Positions 1 through 9,392 of a stretch of 64,000 bases of DNA are shown here, in pieces (the first letter of the stretch is position 1; each line of letters begins with the position of its first letter). The notes below the pieces were generated by a model. That model did no database searches and was not told the origin of the DNA. It worked only from the letters and a program-made list of their open reading frames with translations. A program made the position numbers and the translations under genes. Origin of the DNA: Psychrobacter nivimaris (lineage in GTDB: Bacteria > Pseudomonadota > Gammaproteobacteria > Pseudomonadales > Moraxellaceae); NCBI RefSeq assembly GCF_009812035.1, contig NZ_VZIZ01000029.1:1-64000 (forward strand), read 5' to 3'.

Positions 1-189
1 TCTAAATTGTTTTATGATATTCATCCAAAACATAACTCTTTTGTAGTGCAGTGACTATAGATAACCAGTCATAAAATTAAAGTAGTAAACCATTAATTGC
101 AGATAACTGCTATAAGTTTATTCACCGGTCAGACTTGACGATCGTTATCGTTGATAAGATTGTGCCGCGTGAGCTGATAGGACGTAAAG

Positions 190-3100
190 ATGATAAAGCA
201 GCCTTCAACTCGAGCATGCAAGGGTCTAATGATGCAGCGTGACACAGCCATAATCCAAAACGATAGTAATAATTTAAGTACGTACCCAGTAGCACCGCGT
301 AAAAATTTCAGACGTTCGGCATTGTGCACTGCGCTTGCGACCAGTTTGTTCGGTATGGCACCTGCGGCAATGGCAGATACCATTAATAATGCAAACAATA
401 CGGCTATCACCAACTCATCTGCTGCTGACCAAACTGACGATACTCAGCTAGATATGGCTCTAGATGCGCTACGTCTAAAAAAAGCAGTAGAGCAAGGCAT
501 CATCGATCAGTCAGTATTGGACGACTATAGCGAACAGAGCTTGGGCATTAAGAAACCTAACTCGACAAAGTCAGGCTCTAAAAACTCGACGACGCAAAAT
601 GCTAATGCTCAAAACCTATCTTCTCAGAGCAGTAATTCACAAAATACAGTTTCTCAAAACAACTCTCAAGATCTAGAGAGTTTCCCTGACAGTCCAAGCA
701 CTTCATACAATCCAAATAACGCTCAATCAATCGCTTCTAATGATGACCTGTTGCAACAAGCAACCGAGATTCAGCAGCAGGGTTATCAAATGATGACCCC
801 TGAGCAGATCGATCGTGAGCTAGCGGCAATGGATGCGCAGAATGCTCAAGATATTAATAGTATTAATATTAGCAATAACGACAGTGACTTTGATGCGCCA
901 ATCGCTACGTTAGATGACACAACATCGCCAATTGGTCTAGATACAGAGCTAGATGCAACAAACTTGCCAGCACCTAACAACCTTGATACGTTGGGTAGAA
1001 GTGAAACAACAGAAGAACAGGCGAGCGCAGCTGAAGGGATGTCACGTCCGATTGAGGTAAGTGGCGCTGTCAGCAATGAAGATGTCGTTAGTAATGAAGC
1101 TACTGTTAAGAATGAAAATAGCCTGACGACTGATGATAGTAGTGATGAGGTGATAGCTGGCACGAATGTTCCTGCCAATGTAGAAGGTACGACGACAGAT
1201 ATTATCAATCCGAATGACTATCTACCAGATTATCAGAATGATACTCAGGCCGTCGATCAAAGTATCGAACAAGCCAATAGACCAAGGCCACGCGCACGCA
1301 ATAGAGGTAATATCGTGACGCGTCTCTACAATCGCTTTTTTAATGACGGTGGCGTGGTGGCTTTGCCAAATGTAGAAACCACTATTTATCTAGAGCAAGT
1401 ATCCGCTGAAGACTCTCCTAATGGTAAGGCTCAGCTGATTGAGGCTGATAATGACATTCAGCCAATGAAAAACATCAAAGCAGCACTGGATGATACTTCC
1501 GTTCAGTCGGTTATTGACTTTACTGCGGCATTGCCACGTTTGCGTGAGACGGCACAGAATGCTGCTAAAGCCGTTGGTTACTATGAGGTTGAGCTGCGTT
1601 TGACCCAACCTGATCGCGATACGGTCAATGTTGTGATTGAAGAGCTAGGCGAGCCGGTACTAGTAGATAGCCGTATTATTGAGATTCGCGGTGAGGGTAG
1701 TGAGCAAGAAGAGTTTGCATCGCTTGAGGCAGACTTGCCACCGCAAGAAGGTGATATTTTTAATCACCGGGTCTATAAGAGCAGTAAAGCGGCTTTAGAG
1801 TCCTTGAGCAATACCTATGGCTACTTTGACCAGTATTGGCTGAACAAGTCCGTCGATATCATCTTGCCGGACAACAAAGCAGATGTCTCGTTGGTTTATA
1901 ACACGGGTGATCGTTACGAGTTTGACGATGTGGTATTTTTTACCTACGACAAAGAAACCAATACGCTGACCCAAGACCCTGACAAGCTACCAGTAGAGCT
2001 TTCATTATTACAACAGCTCTATGGCTTTACGCCGGGTGAGCCGTTTTATCGTCCAGCAGTTACGAAGTTTAGTAACGACTTATCGGCAACTCGATACTTT
2101 AATACGGTCAACGTCGAGTCGATACTACCACCAACTGATAGTAGTGAAGCTGGTACCTTGGCGTTTGACAATGCTGCTACCGAGGGTAACGACACATTAG
2201 ATGACGACATTAACAATGTGGACAATTATGGTATCGCAGATCTGAGTAGCAATGATGGCGCAGCTGCCTCAAATGTAACTGCTAGCACAGAAGATACGGT
2301 TAACGATAATAGCGATATAGGTGCAGAGAGCGATGATGCTCTGAGTGCTAACAGCGGCGAGACGGTCAATGAAGCGGATATCGCTGCTATTGATTTTGAG
2401 GCTGATGAAGCCACTCTTGATAAGCTGCAAGCCATCAGACAAAAAGCAGAACGACTAAGCCGCTTGCCGAATGACCGTGTGCTCGATGAAAAAGATCAGG
2501 AAGCTGATAATCTATTGGGTAAAATCAGTGACTCAATCAGTAATGTTGCACAAAAGATATTCCCTGATGAAAAGAGTCTAATCGCTGATGAAAACTTTGT
2601 ACCGCCAACGCTAGCAGGACGTAAAACGCCGCAAGACGTTGCAGAAAGCAAAAAAGTACCTTTATATGTGTTTGTATACGCGGATAAACCACGTGATGCT
2701 CAAGTTGGTCTTGGTTATGGAACAGATACAGGCGTTCGCGCCACTGCAAAAATAGACTATAACTTGATTAACCGTCAAGGCTATCAAGCAGGGGCTGAGA
2801 CGGAAGTATCGAGAATCAGCAAAAACGTGGCTGTCTATGCCAGTCGTCCATGGAAGCATCCGCTCAATGATAAGTTAGATGGGCGTTTGACTTATGAAGA
2901 AGAGGTAATTGATCAAGGTGAAGGCAACTTTGATCTATCAACCACAACGCTAAAAGCGGCTTTGGCTCGCAATATCCGTAGTGACACTGGTTGGAACCGT
3001 AGCTACTCTGTGCGTTACCGCTTGGATGAGCTTGAGACGGGGGTTGATGGGGCAGCACTAGATGATCTGCCTATTCGCTTTACCTCTTCAAGTCCGAAAC

Positions 3101-3687
3101 AGCGCGCGCTGTTGTTTGGCTATGGTATGAATAAAACAGATACCGACAATGCGACCAACCCAACGCAAGGCATGCGCCAGTACTACTCAATCGAGGCTGG
3201 TACTGACAGCGCATTCAGTGATACCGATATGGCGATTATTCGCGCAGGCGTTAGTGGTATTTACAGCTTTGGCGAAGACAAAAAGCATCAAGTATTAGGT
3301 AGTGCCAATGCAGGTTATATTTGGGCAGATGATTTTTACGATGTGCCTTATAAGTTGCGTTTCTTTGCAGGTGGCGATCAGAGTATCCGCGGTTATGACT
3401 ATGAGAGCTTGTCACCATTAGACAAAGGCTATCTAACGGGCGGGCAGGTGCTAGCGGTCGGTAGTGCTGAGTATAACTATGAATTTAAACCAGGTTTCCG
3501 TGGTGCATTCTTCACAGATGTCGGTAATGCCTATGACAAAGATTTTGATACTGAGACAAAAGTCGGCGTTGGTGTCGGTATCCGCTGGGCGTCGCCTGTA
3601 GGAATGGTGCGTGTCGATGTGGCTGCTGGCGTGACCGAGGAAAGCATTCCAGTACGACTACACTTCTTTATTGGTTCACCGTTATAA
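190..3687 (+). CDS. tamA: TamA-like BamA/Omp85-family outer membrane assembly protein
   Basis: Omp85-family outer membrane protein that pairs with TamB to insert autotransporters and other outer membrane proteins. Residues 41-62 form a signal-peptide-like stretch ending in a MAPAAMA cleavage site, preceded by an unusually long hydrophilic N-region. Starts at residue 14 or 15 (229 or 232, after AGGG) are possible alternatives. Residues about 63-390 are low-complexity Q/N/S/D/E-rich, then POTRA-like segments follow. About 175 acidic residues (around 646-821) split the last POTRA. The C-terminal barrel includes a GYGTDTGVRA strand, a GGDQSIRGYDY motif and a terminal strand ending FFIGSPL. At 1165 residues it is about twice the usual TamA length (about 580). 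tamB follows 93 bp downstream. Assignment is by family features and the tamB neighbour. Confidence 0.9.
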   Translation: MIKQPSTRACKGLMMQRDTAIIQNDSNNLSTYPVAPRKNFRRSALCTALATSLFGMAPAAMADTINNANNTAITNSSAADQTDDTQLDMALDALRLKKAVEQGIIDQSVLDDYSEQSLGIKKPNSTKSGSKNSTTQNANAQNLSSQSSNSQNTVSQNNSQDLESFPDSPSTSYNPNNAQSIASNDDLLQQATEIQQQGYQMMTPEQIDRELAAMDAQNAQDINSINISNNDSDFDAPIATLDDTTSPIGLDTELDATNLPAPNNLDTLGRSETTEEQASAAEGMSRPIEVSGAVSNEDVVSNEATVKNENSLTTDDSSDEVIAGTNVPANVEGTTTDIINPNDYLPDYQNDTQAVDQSIEQANRPRPRARNRGNIVTRLYNRFFNDGGVVALPNVETTIYLEQVSAEDSPNGKAQLIEADNDIQPMKNIKAALDDTSVQSVIDFTAALPRLRETAQNAAKAVGYYEVELRLTQPDRDTVNVVIEELGEPVLVDSRIIEIRGEGSEQEEFASLEADLPPQEGDIFNHRVYKSSKAALESLSNTYGYFDQYWLNKSVDIILPDNKADVSLVYNTGDRYEFDDVVFFTYDKETNTLTQDPDKLPVELSLLQQLYGFTPGEPFYRPAVTKFSNDLSATRYFNTVNVESILPPTDSSEAGTLAFDNAATEGNDTLDDDINNVDNYGIADLSSNDGAAASNVTASTEDTVNDNSDIGAESDDALSANSGETVNEADIAAIDFEADEATLDKLQAIRQKAERLSRLPNDRVLDEKDQEADNLLGKISDSISNVAQKIFPDEKSLIADENFVPPTLAGRKTPQDVAESKKVPLYVFVYADKPRDAQVGLGYGTDTGVRATAKIDYNLINRQGYQAGAETEVSRISKNVAVYASRPWKHPLNDKLDGRLTYEEEVIDQGEGNFDLSTTTLKAALARNIRSDTGWNRSYSVRYRLDELETGVDGAALDDLPIRFTSSSPKQRALLFGYGMNKTDTDNATNPTQGMRQYYSIEAGTDSAFSDTDMAIIRAGVSGIYSFGEDKKHQVLGSANAGYIWADDFYDVPYKLRFFAGGDQSIRGYDYESLSPLDKGYLTGGQVLAVGSAEYNYEFKPGFRGAFFTDVGNAYDKDFDTETKVGVGVGIRWASPVGMVRVDVAAGVTEESIPVRLHFFIGSPL

Positions 3688-3789
3688 TCGCTTAATGTAG
3701 TAGTTCCAAATGTTTAGTCGCTCCAAATGTTCTAATTATCACTTATCGTACCGATTGCTGGTCTTCATTTTTTAACGTAGTTGAGTGTC

Positions 3790-6700
3790 ATGCTGACAGA
3801 AAATACCCCGCCTAATAATGCTCCAGATGAAGATCCAGCACAGCGTGATGCCCGTGCCGTTAGGCGTTGGTATCCGTTGTCATTTCTGCTCAAACTTCTG
3901 GTATTGGTGCTTATCGTACTAGCAATTATGTTCGCCATCTTCTTTTATGCGGCAGGGACTGACGCTGGCACGAAGTTTATATTAGAAAAAATCAGTGTTG
4001 AAACAGGTATTGATTTCAAATACGGACGCGGCAACTTGCGCGATGGTATCTGGGTCACTGATATCGATATTGAAGCGACTGAAGATCTTGAGATATTAGT
4101 AGATAAAGCCTATGTAAAAATAGGCTGGCGTGCAGTATTTGCAAAAGAAGTGCATTTAAGCGATGCAGACATCCAGACCATAGAGATTATCAATAAAAAA
4201 CCGCCTACTGGTGAACCATTTGATTATAAAACTTTAAAGTTGCCAGTGAATTTGCGTTTTGACCAAGCAAAAATTAAGAAAATTACTTATAAGCAAGTAA
4301 CCAAAGATCCTATCGTTATTCAAGACATTACGGCGCGTGACCTGACGTGGGTAGGTAGTACGGTAACCGTTGGCCGTGGTGATTTGCAGTATGCTGATAT
4401 CGTGAAAGTCAGTGCCTTACAAGGAGAGATCGACCTACAGGGCGACTATCCACTAGATTTGAGTGCGATTGCGGAAGTCAGCGCCCTTGAAAAAGCCTAT
4501 ATCGACCCATTGAATATCTCTGCAACGGGAACGCTTAAACGTACTGTCGGTAAAGTACGCAGTCGTTATAACGATAGCGATGTGAGAGGCGACTTTGTAG
4601 TACAAGGGTTAGATGCGGGTGCACCGTTTGATGCAAAACTACAGTGGGATGATATTCTTATTCCTTATGCTGATAGCCAAAACATTCGCCTACAAAGCGG
4701 TATAGCCACAGCTTCTGGTGTCATCTCTGAGATACGATTGCGTATCAATACTGAATTGACGGCCAAAGACATTCCATCAGGTCATTACCAAGGCCGCGCC
4801 GTTATTGCCAACAGTCAGCTACGTATAGATCGCCTAGATGCTGACGTGCCAGCGGGACGTTTGGCATTGCAAGGTATTCTAGACTGGAAAGACAGCTTTG
4901 AGGCCACAGTGCGTGCGACGGGTAGCAACTTCGATATTCGCCAAGCTATTCCGGCTGAGTATACTGACTTTAAAGCTTATGCGCCGCAAACCCTTAACGG
5001 TAGGCTGTCATTGCGCTATCAGCAGCAGAATGCCACTGGTAATACGCAGATCGATGCAGATTTGCGTCAGCGTGATGGTGAGCATATCAATGCCAATATG
5101 GTTCGCGGTAAAACCTCTGCCAAGTCCAAGCAAGTCGCGCCTTGGTATATTGATGCTAACTGGAAAAACCTAACCCGCCGTAACGTACCCAATATTGGCA
5201 ATATCGACAGTCCTAGTGGGCAGGCGGACGTCATCGTTCGAGGTTCGACATTATCAGTCGATGCCAATGCCGTTATCAATGAGCTAAATGCTGCCCCCAA
5301 GGGCAACTATGATCTACGTATACGTAAGGCTGGTGATGTCATTGATATCAATCGTCTTAATTATAACGGCATCGTAGGAGATTTATCCGGCACAGGACAG
5401 ATTCAGTTAGCGAGCAAACAGCGTCCACTGACATGGCAAATTGATGCCAGTACTAAAGGTCTACTCCCTAAGAAATATCGTAGCGATCTACCACTTGAGC
5501 GCTTAATAGGTAGTATAAGTGCGCGTGGTCGATTGCTAAACATCACTAAAAATGGTGTCAGCGGACAGCGTCATGTGATTACTTTAAACAACACTGATAT
5601 GCAAGCGCAGCTCGATGCGACGCAAGCAGATCGTGCTATTGGTATTACTGGTGCTGGCGATGCCAGTGTCGATATCATAGGTGGTGAGCTGTCAGTATTT
5701 GATGCGCGTTTTGATGGTCGGATTGATACAGCAGATGTACCACAAGGCCGTCTGTCCATCGATGCTGCGGGTACGCCAAAGCTGATTAGTATTCGTAAGC
5801 TGAACTATAAGGGTGAAGCGGGCGCAGTTGATGCTAAAGGGGTCATCGACTTACGTAAAAATATCGGCTGGAATATAGATGGTCGTTTTGACCAGTTCAA
5901 TTTGGGTTATTTCTTACCCAATAATCCAGCGATAATCACAGGCGATTTAAAAACCAGTGGCGAATGGCAAAATGCACCAAAGAACAGCAAAAATACTGCA
6001 GGTACTTTGCAGCGCTTTGCCGTAAATTTCAACGGCATATTGGATGCCGAGCAATTGCCAGCAGGTAAGCTGAATATAGAAGCCAGTGGTGACAGTCAGC
6101 TAATCCGTATCAACCGTTTCCGTCATGTGGGTGCGGCAGGTAGTATTGATGCCAGCGGTACCGTTGATGTGCGTCAAGGCGTTGCGTGGGATATTAACGC
6201 GGTGATGGATCGTTTTAATATTGGTTATTTCCTAAAAGATACCCCAAGTCTTATCACTGGTACGATTGATACAGATGGCCGCTGGAGTGACACGCAGCAA
6301 ATCATCAATATTAAACAAGTCAATCTGAATGGCATGCTAAAAGGGCAGCAACTGAGTGCCAAAGGCAGCCTATCAGCGAAAATGCGTTTGCCTAAAGATT
6401 TAGCAAGTTACTTCAAACAACTTCAGACCCAAGATGCTCAAGCACAATACAAGCAAGTAAATGCTTTGATTGATAGCTTAAATGCTAATAACCTTGTGCT
6501 GCGTTGGGGTGACAACTATGTCACGGCTAACGGCAATGCCAAGCAGCTACAAACCAAAATTAATATCACCAGTCTAGATCAGCTGTCTAACCAACTGGCT
6601 GGTAAAGTCACGGGCGGTGCCACGCTGTCTCAACCGGCTGGACAAGCACTGCCTACTATTTATATTGATTTGGTCGGTGAGCGACTCGCGCTACCTGGCT

Positions 6701-8784
6701 TTATATTGCGTCAAGGCCGTGTACGCGGCAAGCTGGTCAACTTAGCCAATAGCCCAAGCCAGTTAATCGTGACGGCTGAAGGCCTAGATGCTGCTGGTCA
6801 AAGTTTCGATAGTGTTAAAGCGTCTTTTAATGGGACAGAGAAATCTCATGTGGTCGATCTCAATGTGGCCAATAAGCAACTCGATGTCGGCGCTAGGCTA
6901 AAAGGTGGTTTTGATCGAGATAGGCTAAGCTGGTCAGGTGTCATTGGAAAAGGCCGCATCAAATCTAAGTATGCGACTTTGAATCAATTGCAACCTGCAC
7001 AGCTGATTGTGAATTTACCTTATAATCAGGGTGGTGAGAATCGTGATCTAAAAGTACAGCTTGCTGCTCACTGCTGGCAGGCCACGGATCAAACTGGCAA
7101 GCTCTGTCTACGAGAAAAACTAGTGGCATCGCCGGACCAAGGTGAAGTCAATGTAGCGTTGCAGAATTTAGATACATCGTTATTCTCAGTGTTCTTGCCA
7201 GAAGATATTGACTGGAATGGCAAGATTAATGGTAAAGCAATCGTCGGATGGCAACGTGGTCGTCCACCAACCATTAATACCACGCTATACTCCGACAATG
7301 GCAAGATTGGCCTCGTTCAAGATGGTGAAAGCACATCAATGACCTTGCCATACAAGCGTGTCTCTCTTATTGCTCTGTCTGTGCCTGAGGGCATCAAGCT
7401 GCGTACCGATATCAATACTGGACGCGGGGCGCGTGGCTATGCTGAGGTGGTCGTCGATCCTTATAAAGACCCTAAACCAATCTCTGGAGCATTGGTACTG
7501 AACGAGCTTGATCTTGCGATATTTAAGCCATTCTTCCCCGGTATGCGCGTCCTAAGAGGTAACGTCACAATGGCGGGTGGTCTAGGTGGTACCTTAACCA
7601 AACCGCAGTTCTATGGCGACGTAAAACTCTCTGACGGCCGTATAGCCATGCTTGATTTGCCAGTAAATCTGTCCAAAGTAAATGCGGCAGCCAAAATCCG
7701 AGGTACACAAGCGACCATTGATGGCACATTCAATAGTGGTACAGGTGAAGGCGAATTGTCAGGGACAGTCAATTGGCAGCAAAAACTGCAGGCCAAGTTG
7801 AGTATCGTCGGTGAAGGCCTAGTCATTACTCAGCCGCCATTACTGGTCGCTGAAATTGACCCTGATATTGATATTATCGTACGCCCAGGCGACCGTTATG
7901 TTGATATAAAAGGAGCGATTAGTGTGCCGTCTGCGACCATTCGTCCGCCTGAAGCCAGCGAAGATATCATCACTCAGACTGAAGATGCAGTCGTACTAGA
8001 TCGTCGTTTGATTGGTAATATCGATGAAGTACTGGCTATCTCAAAACCTTGGTCAATCAATGCTGATATCGGTGTTGATTTGGGCGATGATATCAACTTC
8101 CGTGGTTTTGGCGCCGTCATTCCATTGGCAGGTGCGATTAATGTGACTCAGAATGGTACAGGTATCATGCGTGCCAGAGGTGTTGTGCAGGTCTCACGCC
8201 GCACCAATATCAATGCCTTTGGACAAAGCCTAGAGCTGAATTATGGTCAAGTTCGTTTCAATGGCGATGTGATGAAACCGAGCTTGAGTATTGAAGCGGC
8301 CAAAACGATTAATGGCAAAACAGTTGGTCTGCGTGTCCAAGGGACGACTGAAAGCCCCAATATTATCGTCTTTAACAATGCAGGACTGACCCAGCAACAA
8401 GCCATGAACGCGTTGGTGACAGGTCGCATCGATAATAAGAGCGCCACACAAATCAGTGAGCAAGGGTTTAAATCGCAAGTGACCAATAATCTGGCTGCCG
8501 CTGGATTGAGCTTCGGTCTGAGTGGCACTCGTAGCCTGACCAATCAAATCGGGCAAGCTTTCGGTTTGCAGAGCCTAACAGTCGATGCCTCAGGTAGTAG
8601 CGAGGACACCAATGTCAACGTCACAGGTTATGTAACGCCTGATTTATACATTCGCTATGGCGTAGGTGTTTTCAACGCGCAAAACAGCCTTTCTGTTCGT
8701 TATCAATTGACACGCCGCATCTATGTAGAAGCAAGCTCAGCAGCAGAAAATGCAGTAGATGTGGTCTATAGTTGGCAGTTCTAA
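3790..8784 (+). CDS. tamB: TamB-like translocation and assembly module inner membrane protein
   Basis: Inner-membrane-anchored, periplasm-spanning partner of TamA, a member of the AsmA/TamB bridge-like group. A short cytoplasmic N-terminus and one strong membrane helix (about residues 31-54) are followed by more than 1500 residues of repetitive beta-strand sequence. Several internal repeats share pattern D(x)F(N)xGYFLxxxPxxITG (for example near nucleotides 5890 and 6205). The C-terminal TamB (DUF490) domain ends in VDVVYSWQF, an aromatic C-terminus typical of the family. At 1664 residues it is longer than the E. coli protein (about 1260). I use ATG at 3790; an in-frame TTG at 3781 is also possible and neither has a clear Shine-Dalgarno. 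Probably cotranscribed with tamA. A terminator follows at 8867. Confidence 0.9.
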   Translation: MLTENTPPNNAPDEDPAQRDARAVRRWYPLSFLLKLLVLVLIVLAIMFAIFFYAAGTDAGTKFILEKISVETGIDFKYGRGNLRDGIWVTDIDIEATEDLEILVDKAYVKIGWRAVFAKEVHLSDADIQTIEIINKKPPTGEPFDYKTLKLPVNLRFDQAKIKKITYKQVTKDPIVIQDITARDLTWVGSTVTVGRGDLQYADIVKVSALQGEIDLQGDYPLDLSAIAEVSALEKAYIDPLNISATGTLKRTVGKVRSRYNDSDVRGDFVVQGLDAGAPFDAKLQWDDILIPYADSQNIRLQSGIATASGVISEIRLRINTELTAKDIPSGHYQGRAVIANSQLRIDRLDADVPAGRLALQGILDWKDSFEATVRATGSNFDIRQAIPAEYTDFKAYAPQTLNGRLSLRYQQQNATGNTQIDADLRQRDGEHINANMVRGKTSAKSKQVAPWYIDANWKNLTRRNVPNIGNIDSPSGQADVIVRGSTLSVDANAVINELNAAPKGNYDLRIRKAGDVIDINRLNYNGIVGDLSGTGQIQLASKQRPLTWQIDASTKGLLPKKYRSDLPLERLIGSISARGRLLNITKNGVSGQRHVITLNNTDMQAQLDATQADRAIGITGAGDASVDIIGGELSVFDARFDGRIDTADVPQGRLSIDAAGTPKLISIRKLNYKGEAGAVDAKGVIDLRKNIGWNIDGRFDQFNLGYFLPNNPAIITGDLKTSGEWQNAPKNSKNTAGTLQRFAVNFNGILDAEQLPAGKLNIEASGDSQLIRINRFRHVGAAGSIDASGTVDVRQGVAWDINAVMDRFNIGYFLKDTPSLITGTIDTDGRWSDTQQIINIKQVNLNGMLKGQQLSAKGSLSAKMRLPKDLASYFKQLQTQDAQAQYKQVNALIDSLNANNLVLRWGDNYVTANGNAKQLQTKINITSLDQLSNQLAGKVTGGATLSQPAGQALPTIYIDLVGERLALPGFILRQGRVRGKLVNLANSPSQLIVTAEGLDAAGQSFDSVKASFNGTEKSHVVDLNVANKQLDVGARLKGGFDRDRLSWSGVIGKGRIKSKYATLNQLQPAQLIVNLPYNQGGENRDLKVQLAAHCWQATDQTGKLCLREKLVASPDQGEVNVALQNLDTSLFSVFLPEDIDWNGKINGKAIVGWQRGRPPTINTTLYSDNGKIGLVQDGESTSMTLPYKRVSLIALSVPEGIKLRTDINTGRGARGYAEVVVDPYKDPKPISGALVLNELDLAIFKPFFPGMRVLRGNVTMAGGLGGTLTKPQFYGDVKLSDGRIAMLDLPVNLSKVNAAAKIRGTQATIDGTFNSGTGEGELSGTVNWQQKLQAKLSIVGEGLVITQPPLLVAEIDPDIDIIVRPGDRYVDIKGAISVPSATIRPPEASEDIITQTEDAVVLDRRLIGNIDEVLAISKPWSINADIGVDLGDDINFRGFGAVIPLAGAINVTQNGTGIMRARGVVQVSRRTNINAFGQSLELNYGQVRFNGDVMKPSLSIEAAKTINGKTVGLRVQGTTESPNIIVFNNAGLTQQQAMNALVTGRIDNKSATQISEQGFKSQVTNNLAAAGLSFGLSGTRSLTNQIGQAFGLQSLTVDASGSSEDTNVNVTGYVTPDLYIRYGVGVFNAQNSLSVRYQLTRRIYVEASSAAENAVDVVYSWQF

Positions 8785-8866
8785 ATTATTTATTTAGATG
8801 ACAGCTGTTTTCTAGTTGATGTCAACTGAGAGAGTTTTTGAAATTATTTTTAAGTTGTATAGCCTA

Positions 8867-8900
8867 TAAAAAAACGCCTCATAATGAAGGCGTTTTTTTA
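8867..8900. terminator. Bidirectional intrinsic terminator between tamB and hemP
   Basis: A/T-flanked hairpin with stem AAAAAAACGCCT / AGGCGTTTTTTT. It has a T-run on both strands, so it can end both tamB (+) and the convergent hemP (-). Confidence 0.85.
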
Positions 8901-8935
8901 TAGAAGTATTGAAAAAGGTGTCACTGAAATAGACG

Positions 8936-9100
8936 TTACTTGGTTAGAATCAAGCGATTGTTGCGAGTTAGGCGTAGTCGATACTCTTCGCCTTCATGCT
9001 CGATACGTACCTCTTTAGTCAGTGCAAATAGATGTTGTGATTGCAAAGTAGGTAGACGGTTTTCACGACAGTTTAAATAACGAGAGATGACCATGCTCAT
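8936..9100 (-). CDS. hemP: Small hemin uptake protein HemP family
   Basis: A 54-residue reading frame on the minus strand. Translation begins MSMVISRYLNC and ends with the HemP-family signature RLRLTRNNRLILTK, preceded by IEHEGEEY. The family (about 50-80 residues) is found with haem-uptake loci and in some bacteria regulates haem receptor expression; its biochemical role is not settled. Start ATG at 9100 has a good Shine-Dalgarno (AAGGA, 7 bases upstream). The promoter overlaps a near-palindromic Fur box (9163-9181), so the gene is very likely iron-repressed. No haem receptor gene lies beside it, so it is an orphan here. It is convergent with tamB. Confidence 0.85.
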   Translation of the reverse strand: MSMVISRYLNCRENRLPTLQSQHLFALTKEVRIEHEGEEYRLRLTRNNRLILTK

Positions 9101-9162
9101 AGTAAATTCCTTTTGAGAAGAAGTGGCTTAAAAAATTGGCTAACCATAGCGTAATTGTTTTT

Positions 9163-9181
9163 AACGATAATAATTATCATT
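9163..9181. promoter_or_regulatory. Fur box upstream of hemP
   Basis: AACGATAATAATTATCATT is close to the classical 19-bp Fur operator and is nearly palindromic. It covers the hemP -10 element, so iron-bound Fur would block transcription. The site is read directly; the regulation is inferred from the known consensus. Confidence 0.8.
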
Positions 9182-9201
9182 TAGATTTGATAAATTTGCA
9201 A
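9173..9201 (-). promoter_or_regulatory. hemP sigma-70 promoter
   Basis: On the minus strand, -35 TTGCAA (9196-9201) and -10 GATAAT (9173-9178) are separated by 17 bp. The -10 lies inside the Fur box. The predicted leader is about 65 nt. Confidence 0.6.
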
Positions 9202-9392
9202 GGCAATTGATAAAATAAAATGCAGTTATTATGTAAACTTATCTAAATTTACTGTCATAAAATATCTCATTTGAATATTTTATCTATATAAATTAATGAA
9301 TTAGGTGGCAGATATAAATAAATCATCTAGCCTGTAAAAACTATTAAATTATCAAAAATAATCAGAGTAAACACCGAATAAAGGATATAAGT

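Noticed and set aside
846-1208. Minus-strand ORF over tamA
   Set aside because: It is a shadow of the plus-strand low-complexity frame and encodes a hydrophobic, serine/leucine-rich translation without any recognisable domain.
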